A stretch of DNA of 31,342 bases. Source: BM524 sp041554435 (GTDB lineage Bacteria > Bacteroidota > Bacteroidia > Bacteroidales > F082). Below, one piece after another: positions 16,539 to 25,112 of this stretch. The stretch's first letter is position 1. Each line of letters starts with the position of its first letter. The DNA lies in assembly GCA_041554435.1 (NCBI GenBank), contig JBFFLX010000025.1, positions 1 to 31,342 of the forward strand, read 5' to 3'. A model generated the notes under the pieces. That model was not told the DNA's origin, did no database searches, and saw only the letters and a list, made by a program, of their open reading frames with translations. Position numbers and translations under genes: made by a program.

Positions 16539-18170
16539 ATGAAAACTCAGGAGTTTAAAGGAAATATAGTTGATTTAACTAATGGAAAAATTATCAAAGG
16601 CCATCTGGTAATTGAAAATGGCAAAATTAAATCAATAACAGAAGATAAAAATATAACAGAAGGTCAGTATATTTTACCGGGTTTAATTGATTCGCATATA
16701 CATATAGAAAGTTCAATGCTTATACCATCTGAATTTGCACGTTTGGCAGTAACCCACGGAACCGTGGCTACAGTTTCCGACCCTCATGAAATTGCAAATG
16801 TGCTTGGAATTGATGGCATAAAATATATGATCGACAATGGCAACTCGGTTCCTTTTAAGTTCTTTTTTGGAGCATCATCATGTGTGCCGGCAACCCCATT
16901 TGAAACTGCCGGGAATAAAATTGGCATTGAGGAACTGGAAGAACTCCTCTCAATGGATCAAATAAAATATCTTTCAGAAATGATGAATTTCCCTGGAGTA
17001 ATAAACAGGGATGAGTTTGAAATGCAAAAACTGGAGGTCGCCAAAAAGCATGGGAAACCAGCTGACGGGCATGCCCCGGGGGTTAAAGGTGAAGCCGCTA
17101 AGAAATATATAGAAGCCGGGATTACAACCGATCACGAATGTTTTACCATGGAAGAAGCCCTGGAAAAAATAAAATATGGAATGAATATTCAAATTCGTGA
17201 AGGTAGCGCAGCCAAAAATTTTGAAGCTCTGGCAGGATTAATAGGCAGCCATCCTGATAAAGTATTGTTTTGCTCCGACGATAAACATCCTGATGACCTG
17301 GAAGAAGGCCATATAAATGATATGTATAAAAGAGCTGTCAGCAAAGGCTACGACCCAATAAGGGTTTTACAAAGTATAGTTCTGAATCCAATAAATCATT
17401 ATAAACTGGATGTGGGTATTCTTAGAGAAAATGACGATGCCGACTTTATAATAGTTGACAACCTTAATTATTTTAATATCAAGAGTACTTACATAAAAGG
17501 CAAGTTGGTATATGATGGAAGAAAATCTCTAATAGAGCAAGTTAAAGGAGAAACACCAAATTTATTTGTTGCAAAAAAAATCGAAAAATCACAAATACAA
17601 GTTCCATATACAACTGGAAAACTTAAAGCAATAAAAGCCTTTGATGGAGAATTAATAACTTCAAAACTCGAAGTAAATCCGAAAATCCATGAGGGAAATG
17701 TGATAAGCGATACTAAAAATGATGTGCTAAAACTTGTGGTTTTAAACAGATATGGTATTAGTGAACCTGCTATGGCATTTATTAATGGCTTTGGTTTTAA
17801 GGAAGGTGCGATTGCTTCGAGTGTGGCTCACGACAGCCATAATATTGTTGCTGTTGGTACTAACGATGACGATTTACTCAATGCCATAAACCTGGTTATT
17901 GAAAACAAAGGTGGTGTGGTTGCCATTTCGAATGATGAAACATGCGTACTTCCATTACCTGTGGCTGGATTAATGTCGAATATCGATGCATATAAGGTAT
18001 CAGAACAATACCATCATATTGATAAACTTGCACATAAAATGGGTTCCACTTTAAGAGCACCATTTATGACACTTTCATTTATGGCCCTGTTGGTTATCCC
18101 CGACTTAAAACTTAGCGATAAAGGCCTTTTTGACGGAACAACCTTTAGTTTTACCCCATTGTTTACATAA
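16539..18170 (+). CDS. ade: Adenine deaminase
   Basis: The enzyme converts adenine to hypoxanthine and ammonia in purine salvage. The 543-residue amidohydrolase has the metal-binding LPGLIDSHIHIESSM segment with H53 and H55, then THGTVATVSDPHEIANVLG. Further on it has the GHAPGVKG and AGITTDHECFTMEEA segments, CSDDKHPDDLEEGHI, and the C-terminal domain typical of adenine deaminases (VAHDSHNIVAVGTNDDD, GGVVAISN). Length and motif order are normal for the bacterial type. It starts 38 bases after the GHMP kinase on the same strand; cotranscription is possible but the pathways are unrelated. Confidence 0.95.
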   Translation: MKTQEFKGNIVDLTNGKIIKGHLVIENGKIKSITEDKNITEGQYILPGLIDSHIHIESSMLIPSEFARLAVTHGTVATVSDPHEIANVLGIDGIKYMIDNGNSVPFKFFFGASSCVPATPFETAGNKIGIEELEELLSMDQIKYLSEMMNFPGVINRDEFEMQKLEVAKKHGKPADGHAPGVKGEAAKKYIEAGITTDHECFTMEEALEKIKYGMNIQIREGSAAKNFEALAGLIGSHPDKVLFCSDDKHPDDLEEGHINDMYKRAVSKGYDPIRVLQSIVLNPINHYKLDVGILRENDDADFIIVDNLNYFNIKSTYIKGKLVYDGRKSLIEQVKGETPNLFVAKKIEKSQIQVPYTTGKLKAIKAFDGELITSKLEVNPKIHEGNVISDTKNDVLKLVVLNRYGISEPAMAFINGFGFKEGAIASSVAHDSHNIVAVGTNDDDLLNAINLVIENKGGVVAISNDETCVLPLPVAGLMSNIDAYKVSEQYHHIDKLAHKMGSTLRAPFMTLSFMALLVIPDLKLSDKGLFDGTTFSFTPLFT

Positions 18171-18253
18171 TCCGCCCAAAAGGCTTAAGTGCTGTATATG
18201 TGTATGTTATCAAATTTATTATTTAGAATTATTATAAAATATCTAATAATATG

Positions 18254-18269
18254 ATATATGTACATATAT
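18254..18269. promoter_or_regulatory. Perfect 16-bp palindrome, probable operator of the ArsR-type gene
   Basis: ATATATGTACATATAT is a perfect inverted repeat centred between 18261 and 18262. It lies just upstream of the TATTTTTG element at 18296, over the expected -33 region. ArsR/SmtB repressors bind AT-rich inverted repeats in their own promoters, so autoregulation is plausible. AT-rich DNA yields some palindromes by chance. Confidence 0.45.
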
Positions 18270-18295
18270 ACTTACGATTATGGTTTTAAAATATC

Positions 18296-18303
18296 TATTT
18301 TTG
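18296..18303 (+). promoter_or_regulatory. Putative -7 element of the ArsR-type gene
   Basis: TATTTTTG followed by CC matches TAnnTTTG and lies 18 bases before the ATG at 18322. The 16-bp palindrome sits upstream. Confidence 0.42.
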
Positions 18304-18321
18304 CCAAAAACTATTTAAATT

Positions 18322-18617
18322 ATGTCGAACTTTAACATTAATACGGAAAAGTTAGAATTGGCTGCAAATAAGTTAAGGGCGATTTCACATCCCATGAGAA
18401 TTGCTATTATTGATTTGCTGTCGGAAGACACTAAACTAAGCGTAACTGAAATTCACAAGGCTCTTAATATAGAACAGGCAACAGCGAGTCATCATCTCAA
18501 TATTTTAAAAAATTGGGGATATTGGTTTCTACCAGAGATGGAAAGAATATTTACTATTCATTAAGACATGTTACTTTAAAAGATATAGTTGAGTGTATTA
18601 ATAAATGTAACGACTAG
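18322..18617 (+). pseudogene. ArsR-family winged-helix regulator, frameshifted
   Basis: As sequenced, the frame gives 80 residues and stops at 18564. It begins as an ArsR-family repressor: LRAISHPMRIAIIDLL, then the recognition-helix segment IEQATASHHLNIL. After that the sequence turns non-family (WGYWFLPEM). The next reading frame carries the expected wing and C-terminus (LGILVSTRDGKNIYYSL, then RHVTLKDIVECINKCND) to a TAG at 18615-18617. Adding one A to the run of six A's at about 18507-18512 joins the two into a 98-residue protein. The cause may be a true loss, slippage-based switching, or a sequencing error in a homopolymer. The effector is unknown; no metal-binding cysteine pair is visible near the recognition helix. 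Confidence 0.82.
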
Positions 18618-18619
18618 GT

Positions 18620-20389
18620 TTAGTTAATATTCCATTCTTCCTCTATTTCCCAGTTTGCCCTTACTTCTATAAGTTTATCAAAATACTCAACTCTTTCCGC
18701 TTGTTTTTTATTGGAATATTCTCCAACATCCCATTTACCATTTCCGTTTTCATCAAAAATTACTTTAAACCCATATTTCACTGGATTTAAGTACTTATAA
18801 ATTAATACAGTATCATTTTCAACCGCATCTTGCTTCATAACTTTATCTTGATCAACTAAAAGTTGAATTAATAATTTTGTATTTGAAGAATTTGTAATTT
18901 TCATTGATAACTGACCATATTCACTCAGTTTAATGGTGCTAAAGTTAATTATTAATTCATTGTTTGAAATTCCATTCCAGTCGTAAATAGATGAATCCGG
19001 AATTAGTATTTTGTATCTGCTGTCTTCAATATTATTTATTTTAAAACCAATGCTCATTTTTAAGGAATCCAGAAAAACAAAGTCAGGATTTACAATAGTA
19101 TCTTCAACATTAATGAAAACAGCGGAATCAAGGTTAATAGAATCGATTGGTTGAAAAAATCTTATCCCCGGATTCTGTTCCGGCAACAGTTTTTTATTTT
19201 TAGGTATTGGTTCAAAAAGTAGAGCTTTCTTTTCTTCTTTATCTTTTCTCCTATTTTGTTTTATACCGGGCTTCTCCATACGTATTTCCAACAATTCAAG
19301 TGTATCACGGTTTTGCCGTATTAATACATTTAATGTGTCTAAACCCATATCTTTCATATACCAGGTAACAGTATCATTCTCTTTCGACGCTTTGGAAAAA
19401 TACCATTGCTCCCTATCGGCGACGCTCAGTTGACTTATTTGGACATCTTTGTTAGGAAGATTAAAAATAAATTGTAAAGTATTGTCTCTGATCAATTTAT
19501 AACTTAGTAGTTTTAATTTCTTTTGCCTCTCAGTAAATAATAAAGTATTATATGTTGTTATTTGATCACTAAAAAATTTATCCTCTTTTTTCACCAGACT
19601 ATCCTGAACACCCCCTATTGTATCGCTGACTATCAGTTCAGTAGAATCAGCGAATACACTATCAGCTAAAGTGCTGTCAACAATTGGTTTATTAATGTAG
19701 GTAGGACTGATGAGGCTATCGATAAATCCAATTTGTTCGTTTGGCAGATCAAAACTTAAACTCCCATTCATATCAACAATTGCAAATAATAAATATTTAT
19801 CGTTTCCAAGACCACTAAAGCGATATCTACCCATATCATCGGTTTTACTCAAATAATATGGGCGCACTAGTAATGGCATGGAATCAAGCGATATGGTGTC
19901 GTTATCATTTTTATAAAGCATTACAAAACAATCGCTTACCGGTTCCAGCGTAAATGCATCCTTCACAACTCCCTGCAGACTCAATGAGTCGGTAAACGGA
20001 CCTGTTGAAAAAATATAAGTATAGTTACTGACGGGATTTCCCTCGGTAATATCCACAATAGCATCGCCAAAATAAACCGAATAAGTAGTATTTTCCTTTA
20101 GTTTTTCATTGAATTTAACCTGAATTGATTTCCCTTTAATTTTATAATCGGGAGTATTTTGAAGAGGTGGAGAGATCAATATTTGATTCTGAGCATCTTT
20201 TAACTCAACGAATTCATCAAATTCGATAGTAAATTTATCCTTTTTAAAATTAGCACTTCCATTTTCAGGACTTGTTCCCAGAGCCACCGGTGCATCCTTA
20301 TCTTTCACTCCACCACCCGGGCTTACAGGATGTGCACATGAAATCAATAGTATCGTTGCTACAATATAAAAGGCTAGTCTATTCAACAT
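18620..20389 (-). CDS. Lipoprotein with N-terminal Ig-like (Big_5-type) domain
   Basis: The 589-residue protein has a lipobox ending in C18 (ILLISC), so it is predicted to be lipid-anchored in the envelope. Residues about 32-130 resemble the bacterial Ig-like Big_5/SbsA type (APVALGTSPENGSANF, FDEFVELKD, ENTTYSVYFGDAIVD, NYTYIFSTG). A carboxypeptidase-regulatory-like segment follows (SLQGVVKDAFTLEPVSDCFV, DDMGRYRFSGLGNDKYLLFA), then a Ser/Asp/Thr-rich linker near 236-272 and further beta-rich sequence ending in an FDENGNGKWDVGEY motif. This is a conserved Bacteroidota type of unknown function. It is the last gene of the gpmI, deacetylase, lipoprotein run, five bases after the deacetylase, and its stop lies two bases from the end of the broken ArsR-type gene. 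Confidence 0.82.
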   Translation of the reverse strand: MLNRLAFYIVATILLISCAHPVSPGGGVKDKDAPVALGTSPENGSANFKKDKFTIEFDEFVELKDAQNQILISPPLQNTPDYKIKGKSIQVKFNEKLKENTTYSVYFGDAIVDITEGNPVSNYTYIFSTGPFTDSLSLQGVVKDAFTLEPVSDCFVMLYKNDNDTISLDSMPLLVRPYYLSKTDDMGRYRFSGLGNDKYLLFAIVDMNGSLSFDLPNEQIGFIDSLISPTYINKPIVDSTLADSVFADSTELIVSDTIGGVQDSLVKKEDKFFSDQITTYNTLLFTERQKKLKLLSYKLIRDNTLQFIFNLPNKDVQISQLSVADREQWYFSKASKENDTVTWYMKDMGLDTLNVLIRQNRDTLELLEIRMEKPGIKQNRRKDKEEKKALLFEPIPKNKKLLPEQNPGIRFFQPIDSINLDSAVFINVEDTIVNPDFVFLDSLKMSIGFKINNIEDSRYKILIPDSSIYDWNGISNNELIINFSTIKLSEYGQLSMKITNSSNTKLLIQLLVDQDKVMKQDAVENDTVLIYKYLNPVKYGFKVIFDENGNGKWDVGEYSNKKQAERVEYFDKLIEVRANWEIEEEWNIN

Positions 20390-20394
20390 TAATT

Positions 20395-21015
20395 TTAAAT
20401 ATTTTTTTCTGTGATACTTGCAAACTCAACTCCTTTTTGGCTAAAATAATCCAAAAATCCTTCGCATGCATAAAACATTTTTTCCTTCGACTTTTCGCTA
20501 TCGTGAAATACAATTATTGAACCAGGTCGGGAGTTTTTAATACTATTTTCCAAACACGATTCATTTGATACTCTGGCATCAAAATCATAACTCAATACCG
20601 ACCACATTATTATTTTATAATCTTGCTTTAATTGCTTAATTTGAGCAGGGCTGATTCTACCATAAGGTGGCCTGTACAAATTTGAACCTATTAATTTATT
20701 GGCTTTTTCAATATTTAAAAAATAGTCATTACTCTTTGTTTTCCAACCATTTAAATGATTGTAAGAGTGATTTCCAACACTATGGCCATGGCTCTTAATA
20801 TGATTAAAAGTATCCGGAAACTTCTTTACATTTTCTCCAACACAAAAGAAAGTGGCCCTGGCATTATATTTTTCCAATAATTCAATTACCGACACTGTAA
20901 TGTCGGGATGCGGACCGTCATCGAAAGTAAGATATATTTTATTTTCGTTTGAAGGCATATCCCAAATTAAAGAGGGATAAACAACTTTTGCAACATATGG
21001 AGTTTTAAACTGCAC
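20395..21015 (-). CDS. Polysaccharide deacetylase (NodB-homology)
   Basis: The 206-residue protein carries the carbohydrate esterase 4 motifs: YLTFDDGPHPD near 28-38 with D32 and D33, the metal-binding HSYNH at 83-87, RPPYGR near 114-119, WSVLSYDFDA, and the final VFHDS. Such enzymes remove N-acetyl groups from peptidoglycan, chitin-like or other polymers. There is no signal peptide; the N-terminus (MQFKTPYVAKVVYPSLIW) is typical of the short Bacteroidota form, so its location is uncertain. The start is GTG at 21015-21013 with no in-frame ATG before the catalytic domain. It lies 29 bases after gpmI. Confidence 0.9.
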   Translation of the reverse strand: MQFKTPYVAKVVYPSLIWDMPSNENKIYLTFDDGPHPDITVSVIELLEKYNARATFFCVGENVKKFPDTFNHIKSHGHSVGNHSYNHLNGWKTKSNDYFLNIEKANKLIGSNLYRPPYGRISPAQIKQLKQDYKIIMWSVLSYDFDARVSNESCLENSIKNSRPGSIIVFHDSEKSKEKMFYACEGFLDYFSQKGVEFASITEKNI

Positions 21016-21044
21016 CCTGCAAATATAGGAACAAAAACTGATGT

Positions 21045-22586
21045 CTAGGATTCTTCAACAAGTACTTTACCAGTCATTTCCTCCGACTTTTCAACACCCA
21101 TTAAATTTAATATTGTTGGTGCGATATCTGCGAGTATACCATTTTTTAATTTAGCATTTTTAAGTTTATCGGAAATTAAAATAAGTGGTACAGGATTCAA
21201 TGAGTGTGCAGTATTAGGGCTGCCATCTTCATTAACTGCAAAATCGGCATTTCCATGATCGGCGGTTAAGAGCACTGTATAATCATTAGCTTTGGCAGTT
21301 TCTATTACCTCATTTATACAATTGTCTACAGCATTAGCGGCCTTTAATATAGCAGGCATTATTCCTGTATGCCCAACCATATCGCCATTGGCAAAGTTTA
21401 CAACTACGAAATCATTATTTTTTTCGCTCAAATCGTTAACCAGTTTATCTTTAACAAGATATGCGCTCATTTCGGGTTGCAAATCGTAGGTGGCTACTTT
21501 AGGTGAGTTAACCATAATTCTGTTTTCATTTTCGAAAGGCTCTTCCCGTCCACCGGAAAAAAAGAAAGTTACATGTGCATACTTTTCTGTCTCGGCAATT
21601 CGCAATTGATTTAGTCCGTTTTTAGATATTACTTCTCCCAGGGTATTCTTCAAATCTTCCTTGTCGAAAACTATATTTACATTCTTAAACTTCTTATCGT
21701 AGTTAGTCATGGTAAAATAGTTTAAGTCGAGAGCATGCATATCATATTCCGGCATATTTTCCTGACTTAAAACATGTGTCATTTCTCTTAACCTATCGGT
21801 TCGAAAATTATAGGCAATAACAGTATCACCATCTTTAATAGTGGCTATAGGTTTACCATTTTCTTCAATAACACTTGCCTTGATAAACTCATCAGTAATT
21901 CCATTTTTATAGGAAGATTTAATGGCTTCCACAACATCTTCAAAACTTTCACCTTTGCCATTAACCATTAGATCGTATCCTTCCTTAATGCGTTCCCATC
22001 TCTTATCACGATCCATTGAATAATAACGTCCTATTAATGATGCAACCTTAGTGGATTTCCCTTTCAGGAATTCCTGAAGCTCTTCTATATACTTCTGTCC
22101 GCTATATGGGTCAGTATCACGGCCATCGGTTATAATGTGAACGAACACTTTTTGAAGACCTTTTGATTCAGCAATATTTATAAGTTCATAAAGATGGGAG
22201 TTCATGGAATGTACGCCACCGTCGGATAAAAGACCTATAAAGTGCAATGCATTACCAGATTTAAGCGCCGAATTACAGGCACTTATTATTTGTGGATTAT
22301 CTTTTAAAGTATCTTCTTTTATGGCATTATTAATTCTCTCCAAATCCTGAAAAACAACCCTTCCTGCTCCAATATTCAGGTGACCTACTTCAGAATTTCC
22401 CATCTGCCCTTCAGGCAATCCAACATGATTACAACAAGTAAGTAATTCGGACTTAGGATATTTTTCTAAAAGAGAATCGAAATAGGGTGTATCGGCATTG
22501 AAAATTGCATCACTTTTATCTTTGTTACCATATCCCCATCCATCCAGGATAAGGAGTAGAACTTTGTTTATATTTTTATTTTTCAT
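21045..22586 (-). CDS. gpmI: 2,3-bisphosphoglycerate-independent phosphoglycerate mutase
   Basis: The cytoplasmic enzyme interconverts 3- and 2-phosphoglycerate in glycolysis and gluconeogenesis using two metal ions. The 513-residue product has the first metal motif LLILDGWGYG near 11-20, the catalytic serine S65 in MGNSEVGHLNIGAGR, then HIITDGRDTDPYSG, GRYYSMDRDKRWER, FRTDRLREMTH, the VNFANGDMVGHTG segment, and LLTADHGNAD near the C-terminus. Length and motif order are those of the bacterial family. It heads a minus-strand run with the deacetylase and lipoprotein genes. Confidence 0.97.
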   Translation of the reverse strand: MKNKNINKVLLLILDGWGYGNKDKSDAIFNADTPYFDSLLEKYPKSELLTCCNHVGLPEGQMGNSEVGHLNIGAGRVVFQDLERINNAIKEDTLKDNPQIISACNSALKSGNALHFIGLLSDGGVHSMNSHLYELINIAESKGLQKVFVHIITDGRDTDPYSGQKYIEELQEFLKGKSTKVASLIGRYYSMDRDKRWERIKEGYDLMVNGKGESFEDVVEAIKSSYKNGITDEFIKASVIEENGKPIATIKDGDTVIAYNFRTDRLREMTHVLSQENMPEYDMHALDLNYFTMTNYDKKFKNVNIVFDKEDLKNTLGEVISKNGLNQLRIAETEKYAHVTFFFSGGREEPFENENRIMVNSPKVATYDLQPEMSAYLVKDKLVNDLSEKNNDFVVVNFANGDMVGHTGIMPAILKAANAVDNCINEVIETAKANDYTVLLTADHGNADFAVNEDGSPNTAHSLNPVPLILISDKLKNAKLKNGILADIAPTILNLMGVEKSEEMTGKVLVEES

Positions 22587-22695
22587 TTTTTTTCCAGCAG
22601 TTTAAAAAAGTTAAATTATTATTGTTCATATTGAGAGTTTAGTAATTCATTATTATAAATAGTTTATTCAAAACTCTTACATAATTTTAGGATTG

Positions 22696-22703
22696 CAAAA
22701 ATA
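22696..22703 (-). promoter_or_regulatory. Putative -7 element of gpmI
   Basis: The minus strand reads TATTTTTG followed by C, matching TAnnTTTG, but 110 bases before the gpmI start, which implies a long leader of about 100 bases. No -33 box was identified, so this is tentative. Confidence 0.3.
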
Positions 22704-22784
22704 GGCTTTTTAAATATTTAAGTATCTTTGTTTTTCGAAAGCTTAACATTTATACAACTAATTACAGGTTTTAAAAACTTAGAT

Positions 22785-22792
22785 TAAATTTG
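22785..22792 (+). promoter_or_regulatory. Putative -7 element of the PP1-like phosphatase
   Basis: TAAATTTG followed by C lies 36 bases before the ATG at 22829. A second TAnnTTTG match, TATCTTTG at 22723-22730, is further upstream. The nearer one is preferred for spacing. Confidence 0.38.
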
Positions 22793-22828
22793 CCTCAAAC
22801 GTTTTAAACTAGAAATAAATACTTAATT

Positions 22829-23563
22829 ATGGCTAAAAAGTGGGTAATTCCTGATATTCACGGTTGTGCACTAACCCTCAAATATCTAATTGAAACACAA
22901 ATTAAACCAAGCAAAAACGATGAAATCTATTTTGTAGGTGATTATATAGATCGTGGTCCTGACAGCAAGGGAGTTATCGATTTTATCATGAATTTGCAGG
23001 AAAACGATTACAATGTTACCTGCCTCTTGGGAAACCATGAAGATTATTGTATAAAGGCCTGGGAGGAAGACTCTAAAAACAAAAGTTTTTTAGGTTTTCG
23101 AACAAAAACCAAAACACAAAAAGAATGGGAAAGATACGGTGGCACTCAAACCATGGAAAGTTTCGAAACCAACCGTCCAAAAGACATTCCGGAAAAGTAT
23201 ATTAACTGGATGAGAAATCTGCAGTATTATGCTGAACTTGACGATTTCATAATAGTTCATGCGGGATTAAATTTCAGCCTTGACGATCCTTTTGAAGATA
23301 AAAGAGCCATGATTTGGGCGAGGGATTTTAAAATAGACCCGAAAAAAGTAGGGAACAAGAAAATAATACACGGCCATGTTCCTGTAAATCATGAATTTAT
23401 TCATCTTGCAATTAACTCCCACGACTATAAATTTATCGATTTGGACAATGGGGTTTATATACAACGACGCCCCGGTTATGGTAACCTGTTTGCTCTTGAA
23501 TTAACAGAGATGACATATTTAACTCAATCGCTGATGGACGAGGTAGATTACAATGGCGTATAA
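22829..23563 (+). CDS. PP1-like serine/threonine protein phosphatase (metallophosphoesterase)
   Basis: The 244-residue protein has the metal-binding signature of PPP-family phosphatases in order: PDIHGC with D9 and H11, VGDYIDRGPDS near 36-46 with D38, and LLGNHEDYC near 67-74 with N69 and H70. Further on come IIVHAGLNF and the HGHVPVNH segment near the C-terminus. Bacterial relatives (PrpA/ApaH-like) dephosphorylate proteins or dinucleoside polyphosphates; the target cannot be told from the sequence. It is cytoplasmic, with no signal peptide. Its stop comes one base before that of the opposing serine hydrolase. Confidence 0.9.
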   Translation: MAKKWVIPDIHGCALTLKYLIETQIKPSKNDEIYFVGDYIDRGPDSKGVIDFIMNLQENDYNVTCLLGNHEDYCIKAWEEDSKNKSFLGFRTKTKTQKEWERYGGTQTMESFETNRPKDIPEKYINWMRNLQYYAELDDFIIVHAGLNFSLDDPFEDKRAMIWARDFKIDPKKVGNKKIIHGHVPVNHEFIHLAINSHDYKFIDLDNGVYIQRRPGYGNLFALELTEMTYLTQSLMDEVDYNGV

Positions 23564-23564
23564 A

Positions 23565-25085
23565 CTATAATTTTTTGAAATCCAGTTTCTTAAAATGGAA
23601 ATCAGGTGCATCCATATCAATTTTAAATCCTGTAACTTCACCCATTGAATTAAAAGAAAAGGTAATAAACCCAGGTGGTAAAAACGGATCAGCAAATTTT
23701 ATTTTAAAAGTATCGTAATGCCAGTGTTCGAGTTTTGTATTAAATAAATCGGCAGTGGGCTCAAGAGTAAGAAATAGTTCCTTATCCACTATTTCAACTT
23801 TAGCCTTGCCATACATTTTATCTTCGTATTCGCCTGTATATCCTTCTTTTTCAATAGATGGTTTTGTTTTCTTAACTCTCTCTTCGGCAAGTTTTTCCCA
23901 TTTATCATCAAGTCGTACTTTTTGCTTTTTCTCTGCAGCCAGATAAAGTTTTGCCCAATCGGTGGTATCGCTGCTATTAAGGTAAAAGTCAAGTATCTTT
24001 CTGTCGATGGCCGGAACTAATGCAGAAAGTTGATTGGCCAGTATTACATATGCCAAACTGTCTTCAGGTACAACAACAACTTTCGAGTGAAATCCAGGTA
24101 GTCCACCTCCATGATATATAATTTTACGACCTTTATAATCCTTTAAAAACCAACCCAGTCCATAGGCGGCAAAATGTGTTCCATCCAGTGTTTCAGCCCT
24201 ACCTGCATTCATAGGTGTTTTCGCAGAAACCATCCTGTAATAATTTGATTTTGAGAATATTGTATCATTATCATAAATTCCTTTTCCCAACATAAGTTGA
24301 AGCCATTTTAACATATCAGTTGTAGAACTATTAATGGCTCCCGCAGCACTTATATTATCATAATTTATAAAATCCATTGGTTGTCCTTCCATGTGGGGCC
24401 ATGCTGCATCAGGATTATTTTCAAAACCTGTATTCGTGGTATTACTCTCATCCATATGAATTTTGTCGAATATATTTTCCTTTAAAAAGTCGGGCCATGA
24501 TTTTCCTGTAACACTTTTTATAAGTTCACCTGCAGTAATGAACATAAGATTTGAATATCCAAATTTTTCTCGCAAGCCAAAAGGTATTTCCCTGTACTGA
24601 ATCCTGTTAATTACTTCCTGGGGATTTCTCTTTGTTCCATACCATATTAAGTCTCCATCGAAGGTTTCGAAACCCGATCGATGCGCAAGCAAATCTTCTA
24701 CAGTAAGATTGGCTGTAATATAAGGGTCGGAAAGTTTAAAACCCGGTAGCAAATCCACAACTTTATCTTCCCAACTAATTTCTCCTCTATCAACAAGTAT
24801 TGAGATACATGCAGCAGTGAAAGCCTTTGAACATGAGGCAATTCCAAAAAGAGTATTTTCATCGGTTATTGACTTTTCTTGGGTATTATTATAACCATAT
24901 GCATGTTGGAAAACAATTTCTCCATTTTTAACAATTGCTACTGCAAAGCCGGGCATATTAAAATCCTGTACCGATTTTTTTATGTAATTATCTATATTAT
25001 TATAGTCCTCTGCTGTTTGAGTATATGAAGCAGAATAAATTAAGGATATACAAACCGTTAAAATTATTAGATAAATGTTTTTCAT
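23565..25085 (-). CDS. Exported serine hydrolase, beta-lactamase/DD-peptidase fold, with DUF3471-like tail
   Basis: The 506-residue protein has a signal peptide (first ~22 residues) and a class C beta-lactamase-like domain. The nucleophile motif SxxK is S84-C-S-K87 (GIASCSKAF), the YxN motif is Y177-S-N179 (FGYSNLMF), and YHGGG near 355-360 supplies the HxG element. Enzymes of this fold are DD-peptidases, esterases or beta-lactamases; the substrate is not decidable. The last ~90 residues (EGYTGEYEDKMYGKAKVEIVD onward) resemble the DUF3471 C-terminal domain. It starts 27 bases after the M23 peptidase on the same strand, suggesting a joint envelope role. Confidence 0.88.
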   Translation of the reverse strand: MKNIYLIILTVCISLIYSASYTQTAEDYNNIDNYIKKSVQDFNMPGFAVAIVKNGEIVFQHAYGYNNTQEKSITDENTLFGIASCSKAFTAACISILVDRGEISWEDKVVDLLPGFKLSDPYITANLTVEDLLAHRSGFETFDGDLIWYGTKRNPQEVINRIQYREIPFGLREKFGYSNLMFITAGELIKSVTGKSWPDFLKENIFDKIHMDESNTTNTGFENNPDAAWPHMEGQPMDFINYDNISAAGAINSSTTDMLKWLQLMLGKGIYDNDTIFSKSNYYRMVSAKTPMNAGRAETLDGTHFAAYGLGWFLKDYKGRKIIYHGGGLPGFHSKVVVVPEDSLAYVILANQLSALVPAIDRKILDFYLNSSDTTDWAKLYLAAEKKQKVRLDDKWEKLAEERVKKTKPSIEKEGYTGEYEDKMYGKAKVEIVDKELFLTLEPTADLFNTKLEHWHYDTFKIKFADPFLPPGFITFSFNSMGEVTGFKIDMDAPDFHFKKLDFKKL

Positions 25086-25112
25086 ACTTATGTTTTTGAA
25101 TAATGATAGGAT

